Of a stretch of 44,086 nt of DNA, positions 36,843 to 44,086 are shown piece after piece. Both the position numbers and the translations under genes were made by a program. Source of the DNA: Pelargonium nanum (taxonomy: Eukaryota > Streptophyta > Magnoliopsida > Geraniales > Geraniaceae); assembly GCA_036897485.1 (NCBI GenBank), contig JAYMTF010000227.1, positions 1-44,086 on the forward strand, given 5' to 3'. Position 1 is the first letter of the stretch; each line of letters opens with the position of its first letter. Under the pieces are notes generated by a model. The model was not told the origin of the DNA. It saw only the letters and a list, made by a program, of their open reading frames with translations, and did not search any database.

Positions 36843-39323
36843 CGCTCTTTGTCAATTCTTCCTCTCTTGACCACTTGTAAAACTCTCGCTATTTTCTTAA
36901 AAATATTAGAGACTATAAATCCAGTTAGTATACTTTCATGATGAGCTCTGGAATTAAATCTATCTTAAGAAGCATAAAGTTCTAATGTAGTGGGCACTCA
37001 GTACTTGGTTAGTTTAATTTTAAATTTCATTTCATTATTCGAGTACTTATTGTGGCTCGTGGGATCTTAATTTGCCCTTCTTTTTATTATGCAGTTGTCA
37101 ACTTAACCTTGATAGATCTTCCTGGGTTGACGAAGGTTGCTGTTGGTAATTGCTTTTTACAATTTCATGAGTAGAATGCAAATTAGCAGTTCTTTGCTCT
37201 TCATTTTTTTAATCATAATTCTTATTGTTAACATGCAATGACAAAATATTGGATTATGCAGAGGGACAACCAGAATCTATTGTGGAAGATATTGAAAACA
37301 TGGTTAGAGGTTATGTTGAGAAGGTGAGGATAATCTCTTTTGCTCCAACCTAAATGGTTAAGTTCTTAAGTGGAGATCCTAACTAGTATATTAAGTGGTC
37401 ATTAACTTCACATTCTTTCAAAAAAGTGCATAACAGACAGTACCAGTCATCTTAGGCAGACCAACCCATACTCTAACCAGCCAGATCATGCCATCACAAA
37501 CTAGAAAAAAAAAGAGAAGTGTAGTAGTGTACAGAACAGTAATATTTTATAGTATTAGTGTTGGATAAGTATGTATAAAGGAGCACGGGGGTGGTATGCA
37601 CTATACTTTCCCCTTCATGTGCAGACTTGCTCTGCAACTATGTCAAAATCTACTCCAATTGAAAAGTTTAAACTGTTATGTGGAGGTCCAAACTAGTATA
37701 TGAAGTGGTCATTAGTTTCACATTTTTTCCGATTTGGGATCCTTTGAGTCTTCGACAGAAGTCAAAATTGAATTTCACTTTTGGGATGAGAGGGAACTAG
37801 AGCAAAGCTGAGAGAGGTAGGTACTCTTCCTCATTTAAATAAGTGTAGGAAGATTTCTAGGTAGGGATTAGGGGAAAACACTGTCCTGGCATCTTCGTTG
37901 GTTGCTCGCTTTTGCAATCCTCCAAAAGTTTGTTGGGAAGGGGATTTGATTGATGCAAGTCTTTCAAAATCCCAATATCGCACCTTATGAAGAGGATAGA
38001 ATACCAGTCAAAGTTGCCTACTTGTTCTGCCCGGGAGTACAATGTTGACTGGAATCCATGTTGGTTAAAACCCACAACAATCATTTTCTCTGGCACACAT
38101 TAATATTGATTATTAAGATCAAATGTTTTTTTTTTGTTAGTTTCAGTTTCACTCCGATTTTATACATAGTCCTTGCCTGTTACCATATTATGGTTTAAAT
38201 GACAAATTATTAAGTTCACAAGGTTTTGGAGTATAGATGGTTATATGCTAATAATTTATTTTATTGCATTTGTTATTTCTTTCATATCAATTCTTCTAAT
38301 CAGATTTTTTTTCCTTTTGTAGCCGAGCTGCATTATTCTGGCTATTTCTCCTGCTAATCAAGATATAGCAACTTCAGATGCCATTAAACTGGCAAGAGAA
38401 GTTGATCCTTCAGGTATTATGTAGTAGCTTATATTTTTGAAACTAGAAGATCTTCTCCCTTTCATTACACTAGTTATAATATGAACATTTGTTTTGCAAG
38501 AAAATAACTTATTTTCTGATATTTTTGCTATTTTAAGGTGAAAGAACATTTGGAGTCCTGACAAAACTAGATTTGATGGACAAGGGAACCAATGCTCTGG
38601 ATGTATGAGTTTATTTATACACAGTTTGATCTGTTCTTGATCTCTTACCTACTGAAAGTATACTGAATGCTTGATTTTTCCCAAATGTGCTAATGAGCAC
38701 AGTATGATGTTTACTCTGTTAATGTTTTAAGGTTCTTGAAGGAAGGTCATACAGGCTACAGCATCCTTGGGTGGGAATAGTTAACCGATCACAAGCTGAT
38801 ATCAACAAAAATGTTGACATGATTGCTGCTCGTAGGAAGGAGAAGGAGTATTTTGAAACAAGCCCTGAATATGGACACATGGCACATAAAATGGGTGCAG
38901 AATATCTTGCCAAACTGTTATCTCAGGTATTTTTCTTCCATACTGCCTTCTCGTTGTTTTATGGAACATATGCTACATTATTTCTAACGTGACAAAAAAA
39001 TCTGCATTAATGAAGTGTTTTTATTTGCCCCTTTTGTTCACAGCATTTGGAGACAGTTATCAGGCAACGCATACCAAGTATCATTGCTTTGATAAATAAA
39101 AACATTGATGAACTTAATGCTGAGTTAGATCGCATTGGCAGACCCATTGCAGTTGATTCAGGGGTAATAACTGGTACATGTGAAACTTGTGATTTAAATC
39201 TATGAATAAATGGTTCCCATCCCTTGAATTTTTTTAAATCTTGTATAGGCCCAGCTGTACACAATTTTAGAACTATGCCGTGCATTCGACCGTATATTTA
39301 AGGAACATCTGGATGGGGGGTAA

Positions 39324-39356
<33 letters not shown>

Positions 39357-42300
39357 GTGCATGTATATATTAAAGTATAAATTCCAACTTGGATTAGTCT
39401 TTGCAGAGTTCAAATTTCCTTCAAACTGTAGATCCAAGATGACAAATTTGAATTTCCTTGGTAGACAACTCTCGAAAACTATACAATTAAACTGTCAGAA
39501 TTAACATATGCTGGTCTTAGTTATACTAAGTCTACATATAGAGTTGGGGTACTTGTATGGTCAAGTCTTGTTTTTCAATTTTTTCGAGACATGAAATGTT
39601 CAAAATTTTGCCAATGTTGAAAAAGCATTTATTCCATTAACTTTCTCCTTGTTCTAAATGACATCCTACATATCTAAAAAACTTGGAATAAGAAAAGTAT
39701 ATCTTCAATGTTCATTAAAGAAAAACATGAAAGCATAGACTGATTTTTTTTTCTTACCATTGTTAAAGAAATTACCCCCTTTATTAATCTCATGGTTAAT
39801 CAGCTAATGCTGGCCATTTTTACGTAGCTATTGATTTCTTATTTCTATAAAGATCTTGTATAGTGACATAATATGGTGCTACTTCAGGAGACCTGGTGGT
39901 GCGCGTATATATGGAGTTTTTGATCATCAGCTACCAGCTGCTTTAAAAAAGCTCCCCTTTGATCAACATCTGTCTTTAAAAAATGTCCAAAAAGTTGTTT
40001 CTCAGGCTGATGGTTACCAACCCCATTTGATTGCTCCAGAGCAAGGATACAGAAGACTCATTGAAGGATCTATCAACTATTTCAAAGGGCCTGCTGAAGC
40101 CTCTGTAGATGCTGTAATGTTTTTGGCTATATTGTTTTCTATCTAGTCATTTTGATTTTGAGGTCTTTATTGTTAGAATATATAGTTAAGATTGAGCATT
40201 CAACTATTACCTTAAGCTTTTAGTTGAGTTGGTCCTCTTACATAATATTGAAGTTTTGTAGACCCAGTGGTCACAAGTTTGAATATCAGCGCCACTTAAA
40301 AAAAAAAAACATCCCTCCATCCCAAAATGAGTGTCCATTTTTCTTTTGACCTAGTTAGTTATGCATGTATTAACAATAATATCCCTAACCCAAGTTGGTT
40401 AGAACCCCTTGAGTTTGTAACAACAAAAGCACATGGGGGCACAAGGGAGAATGCCCAATCCTTCTAACTCATCCGTAGTTTTTACAAGAATAGGATAGTA
40501 GACACTCATTTTGGGACAAAGGGGATAGCAAAGTGAAATTCCAGCACAAGACAAAAAGAGAACATGTGCATGGGCCACGTTTAAAGCAGTAACATACTTG
40601 CACGTGAAGGGGCGTGCTAATATATAAAGTTAAGATTGAGTTTTCAATTATTGGCTTAACCTTTTAGTTGAGTTGACACTCATACAACTATAAACATAGC
40701 ATTGATGAAAAATAGTATTTTATAGATAAACTATAGATGCTATCTCTGTGTCTGAATTCTCATCGTGGAATATTTTGTGCATATTTTTTCCCAGGTGCAT
40801 TTCATCTTGAAAGAGCTTGTGCGAAAGTCAATAGCTGAAACGGAGGTAAAATTTTTTTAATAGGAGCCAAAATTCTTGTATGACACTGATAACTTTCTGG
40901 GTGGAAGTCAGTATTCAAATTGTTGCTGTAAGAAACATTTCTTTGCAACAATATATTGTTGTTCTCATCCAAAAGCAGGAAGGGGAAAATTTTGGAAAAA
41001 AAAGAAGTATGGTGCTACTGGAGAGCCCTATTTGCTTACACGAGTCTCTTTTAATTTCTTAGGACCTAAATTGACCCTGTGAAATATGTGCCTGTGAAAT
41101 ATGAATGGTCTTAGCCTTGTGAAATTTAGCTATATCTGTTGGTATTCTTTCCATTTTGAGTTTCACACTCATTTCAGCACTCTATATTTAGTTGGAATAC
41201 TTTGAATTTGTGCTGATATGGCTTTTGTCAATTACAGGAACTGAAGCGATTCCCCACACTTCAGTCTGACATAGCTGCTGCCTCAACGGAAGCATTGGAG
41301 AAATTTAAAGAAGAAAGCCGAAAAACAGTTAATCGGATGGTGGAGATGGAATCTACCTACCTAACAGTAGATTTTTTCAGGAAATTGCATCTAGAACCAG
41401 AAAAAACTACTAATCAAACACCTCAAAACAGAGATAGAGATAGAGATCAAGATCGATACTCTGATAACCATTTTAGAAAGATAGGTATGCAATCTTGAGC
41501 TTGCTTTTCACCTCATACCATAGTATTTAGAACATCTGAATGAAATCCATAGGTTTAGCATATGAGGTTAAACTTTTCTGCATGGTGCCGTTAGTTCATT
41601 TTTATTTCTATTATTAGTTCATTATAAATTTAGGTGTTAGTTGTTATAATAAATAAAAGCTTGTATCTCTTTATGTTACTTTAATTTCTGAATATGATTT
41701 AGAAATTATTTTCATGAGATGCGAATTTAAACTAGATAAATTATGTTTACTTTCTGCTTTAAAATGGAATAAGTATCTAAAAAAATGTTTTCTATCATTT
41801 GTTTCAGGTTCAAATGTCAATGCATATATTGGTATGGTTTGTGATACACTGAAGAATTCAATTCCTAAAGCTGTGGTGCACTGTCAAGTTAGAGAGGCCA
41901 AGCGATCTCTGCTCAATCATTTCTACGCTCAAATTGGGCGGAGGGAGGTAAGTTTTCAGGCATTTGTAGTTGCGCTCTTTACTGCCAGTACTCTTGTTCT
42001 TCCCAATACCATATAAATGAAAACATTTTCCTGTGATAAGAGCACACCTAACACTGTATCCTGCATACTCCTGAATTTATCCCAATAGTATCCAAATCTA
42101 CCTTATTTGTTCAACCATTTCTGATCTACTGTGTGAACTTCAGAAAAATTAACCTATATGAAATCTCTCCCTACGGTTTTGTAATGTATATCAAATCACA
42201 CCATATATAGTCTATAAAAGCTAGATGTAGGGTTTGTTTTACGTTCGAGTCTATCTAGATCTCTAAATATATCAACACACGTCTTTTTTATTTGTTCTAT

Positions 42301-42778
42301 GTTCAGGTCTTATTGTCTTAATTATTATCCGCTCTGAAAGCAGATGAAACTCGACATTTTTCTCTATATTTATTCATTTGCAACTTAAAATCGGGTTGAT
42401 TAATTTGTTCACATTTTGGACGTGTTTCATTTTTATTTAAAAAAAAAAAGGATTGAGAATGGGAATCAAGAATCACCTTTCCTACTACCAAAAATGCCTA
42501 ATGCCCTAATCCAAACAAGATGAACGAGAATCACATTATTGATTCCCAATCTTGATTCCTATTTGTTGAACCAAAATTCTATTCATGCATAACTTCTCTT
42601 GTTTCTTTTATTCATAGATACATTGGTAACAAGTCTAAGTTTGTATGTGCAGAAGGAGCAGCTTGGTGCAATGTTGGATGAGGACCCAGCACTTATGGGT
42701 AAGAGAGAACAATTAGCCAAGAGGCTTGAACTATACAAATCTGCAAGAGATGAAATTGACTCTGTGGCATGGAAATGA
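34750..42778 (+). CDS. DRP1C: Dynamin-related protein 1C
   Basis: Sixteen exons: 34750-34881, 34964-35027, 35392-35499, 36541-36642, 37095-37145, 37262-37323, 38323-38413, 38538-38602, 38732-38926, 39044-39163, 39249-39319, 39888-40113, 40795-40845, 41238-41484, 41808-41947 and 42653-42778; 616 residues, the usual DRP1 length. GTPase motifs are intact: P-loop GGQSSGKSS (42-50), switch threonine T69 in GIVTRRP, DLPG (143-146), TKLD (212-215) and NRSQ (243-246). The middle/stalk domain and a C-terminal GTPase effector domain follow; there is no PH or proline-rich domain, as in plant DRP1. The opening [15 protein letters not shown] and the ending VAWK match Arabidopsis DRP1C better than DRP1A or DRP1E. 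The protein polymerises on membranes to help scission during clathrin-mediated endocytosis and cell-plate formation. The variable linker in exon 14 carries an RDRDRDQDR repeat. Introns hold direct repeats, a (GT)n run, a Stowaway MITE and another MITE. Confidence 0.97.
36811..36841. repeat. (GT)n microsatellite
   Basis: About 15 uninterrupted GT units in DRP1C intron 4, preceded by an imperfect GT/AT stretch from 36791. Confidence 0.97.
37341..37729. repeat. Pair of 79-bp direct repeats, 310 bp apart
   Basis: 37341-37419 and 37651-37729 align end to end without large gaps, sharing 'aactagtatat' followed by 'aagtggtcatta' and 'ttcacatt', with the rest diverged. They lie in DRP1C intron 6. They may be a local duplication or the ends of a small non-coding terminal-repeat element; no inner coding sequence is present. 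Confidence 0.75.
39324..39344. repeat. (CT)n microsatellite beside a splice donor
   Basis: A CT run starts two bases after the exon 11 donor GT (39320-39321) of DRP1C. The donor itself follows a run of six G, so the exact splice position depends on that run. Confidence 0.95.
40178..40675. repeat. Flanking direct repeats, probable old LTR-element remnant
   Basis: 40178-40232 and 40621-40675 are direct repeats sharing 'agttaagattgag' and 'cttttagttgagttg'. This wording is common near the ends of plant Copia-like LTRs. They bracket the Stowaway-like element at 40313-40526 in DRP1C intron 12. The remnant looks old and broken, and the family call is tentative. Confidence 0.5.
40313..40526. mobile_element. 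Stowaway-type (Tc1/mariner) MITE
   Basis: The ends 'ccctccatcccaaaatgagt' and, inverted, 'cccctttgtcccaaaatgag' are the classic plant Stowaway termini (ctccctccgtcccaaaa...). The unit is about 214 bp and non-coding. It sits in DRP1C intron 12 and should be spliced out. Confidence 0.88.
42425..42575. mobile_element. MITE copy C in DRP1C intron 15
   Basis: Left 'gattgagaatgggaatcaag' and right 'attgattcccaatcttgatt' are inverted counterparts. The interior 'ctaccaaaaatgcc' parallels the 'gaccaaaa' block of the copies in NUP155 and VAC14. It is more diverged than the other two. Confidence 0.6.
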
Positions 42779-43369
42779 TGGGCACCATATCCATAAAGTT
42801 CATGCCAGGCACACTTCTTTTTTCCACACCTACACACAAGATTCGCTTGTTCTTTTAACATACAAATTGCCTAGTGTATTATTATTTTTGCACCAACATG
42901 CAAGCCATTACGATCTGTACGTGTTGAGTATATGCCCTCCCTCCCGCACCCAAGCTATTCCTTGCTCTTTCGGGAGATTTTTAAACTTCTGTTTTGTATA
43001 TGCAATTGTCAGATTAGACGATTGATTGTATGTTTTGATTCTGGTCAATTTGAGGAATGACTTATTTCCATAACCTTTCTAGTAAATTCATTATTGTTGG
43101 TGAAACATCACGGGTTGTTAGTATATTCCAAGAACATGCACAAGAACTCAAAATTTGGACTCAATGAGCGTCCTCAGCAGATAAGAGTAAGAAAAGATGT
43201 ACAAGTTCCAACCTTGAAAACAAACAATTTTAGTAAATCTGGAAAAATAAGATGTAGAGAAATACAACAAAATCAAATTTTCAATGATCCACTTTGGACA
43301 GGGCTACATTTTGCCCAAAATCAGAGATGGTGCGACCTGGGCAAATGGGGGCAAATTGGCAGCCTTCAG
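42779..43369. other. DRP1C 3' region and intergenic DNA
   Basis: The first ~300 bases are probably the 3' untranslated region. After that there is no recognisable gene. The open frame from 43094 to 43387 runs into the transposon-like end and has no family features. Confidence 0.5.
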
Positions 43370-43530
43370 TCCATGTACCTGACTTAACGATTTAGTTAAC
43401 AGACTTCGACGGTGGGCACCAAATTTTGTTGAAAATTTAAACATTAAATACCACTTCTGGCAAAATAAAAATTTGGGTTTCAAATTAGGTTGACACCTAA
43501 AATTTGAGTATCAAATTTGCCTTTAATCCT
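43370..43530. mobile_element. Probable MULE terminal fragment
   Basis: The words 'ggtgggcaccaaatttt', 'aaataaaaatttgggtttca' and 'gcctttaatccttt' resemble the right end of the MULE at 4.8-6.6 kb (ggcaccaaaaatac, cttttaaccc) and its internal 'gtgcccaccgtc'. Only one end is seen, so this is either a fragment or an element too diverged to trace. Confidence 0.4.
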
Positions 43531-43984
43531 TTCTTAATCTTTTGTCCTTATTTTGTTATTGCTCATCAATTTCATAACAAGAGTAATAATATAAATTAAA
43601 TAATTTATTTTTCTCTCCTCTCTCATCTTCATTACTATTCTTTTATTATCAACAAGCGTACAAACACCGAAATTTAAAATTGAAACCTTAAAAGACCACG
43701 TCAAATCAACAACTTAACCTACTTGTTTCAGCTTCTTCTTTTTGTATGCATTTACCACAAAAAACTAGTACGCAACAAGTCTCCATAAATATATAAATGT
43801 AATGAAAGATTGGTTTGAGAGTTGTGAAAATGGAGCAATCACTTAAACCAATCACATTTGTGGTAATCAATCAATTATTGTAGGGCCATTAGCTCTAAAA
43901 AGTTGCTATTTTTCGGGAAAGTTTGTTTCTTAATCTTTTGTTCTTATGCTCATCAATTCCGTAACAAGAGTAATAATATAAATT
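43530..43984. repeat. Direct repeats near the right edge
   Basis: 43530-43597 and 43926-43984 share 'ttcttaatcttttg', 'ttat' and 'aacaagagtaataatataaa', about 395 bp apart. The spacer is non-coding. They may be ends of a small element or a local duplication. Confidence 0.7.
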
Positions 43985-44086
43985 TTGAATTTTTTTTTTT
44001 TACTTTGGGTCAAACGTGAGCATATTAGGAGTGTGAGATGTAGTGTCTTCCTGGCAGTTGTGTCTTACAAAAAAGTAAACTCTAAG

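Noticed and set aside
42583-43025. Frames on both strands across the DRP1C end
   Set aside because: They are shadows of the last exon and the 3' untranslated region.
43094-43387. A 97-residue protein downstream of DRP1C
   Set aside because: No family features, no leader or splice context, and the end overlaps transposon-like sequence.
1-44086. CRISPR arrays, operons or bacterial-type systems
   Set aside because: The window is plant nuclear DNA with spliced genes; no regular short-repeat/spacer pattern is present.

Overview
This is a nuclear window from a flowering plant, almost certainly a eudicot. It is AT-rich, its genes are split by GT-AG introns, and all four intact genes encode proteins with close Arabidopsis counterparts. 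The species cannot be named from the sequence. Exon coordinates were placed by hand from reading frame, splice consensus and remembered family sequences; every exon phase closes in all four genes.

Layout: (1) 1-6.7 kb is repeat-rich intergenic DNA. It holds a small palindromic MITE-like element, a decayed minus-strand copy of part of plastid 23S rRNA (nuclear plastid DNA, NUPT), a 113-bp tandem duplication, and a Mutator-like transposon (Pack-MULE type) carrying a truncated cytochrome P450 of the CYP94 type. (2) 6.9-10.7 kb, plus strand: a five-exon membrane RING-H2 E3 ubiquitin ligase (RIE1-like). (3) 13.4-23.5 kb, plus strand: NUP155, a 13-exon scaffold nucleoporin. (4) 25.0-33.2 kb, plus strand: VAC14, a 20-exon scaffold of the PI(3,5)P2 kinase complex. 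(5) 34.7-42.8 kb, plus strand: DRP1C, a 16-exon dynamin-related GTPase of cell plate and clathrin-coated vesicles. (6) 42.8-44.1 kb: intergenic DNA with a likely MULE end fragment and a direct repeat.

The four host genes share an orientation but are not an operon. Three act on membranes or traffic (DRP1C, VAC14, the membrane RING ligase) and NUP155 builds the nuclear pore; I see no evidence that they are co-regulated. From memory, their Arabidopsis counterparts lie in two duplicated blocks: DRP1C and NUP155 near At1g14830-14850, and VAC14 and RIE1 near At2g01690-01735. Having all four side by side suggests the window keeps an order that was split between duplicate blocks in Arabidopsis.

No new multi-gene system is evident. 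The most notable features are a perfect 28-bp inverted repeat made at the edges of the captured P450 fragment, which supplies its ATG; a 97-bp tandem duplication of an intron end plus exon start in the RING gene, which duplicates the splice acceptor; the plastid rRNA fossil; one MITE family in introns of three successive genes; and a degenerate tandem array with CGCG cores upstream of NUP155.
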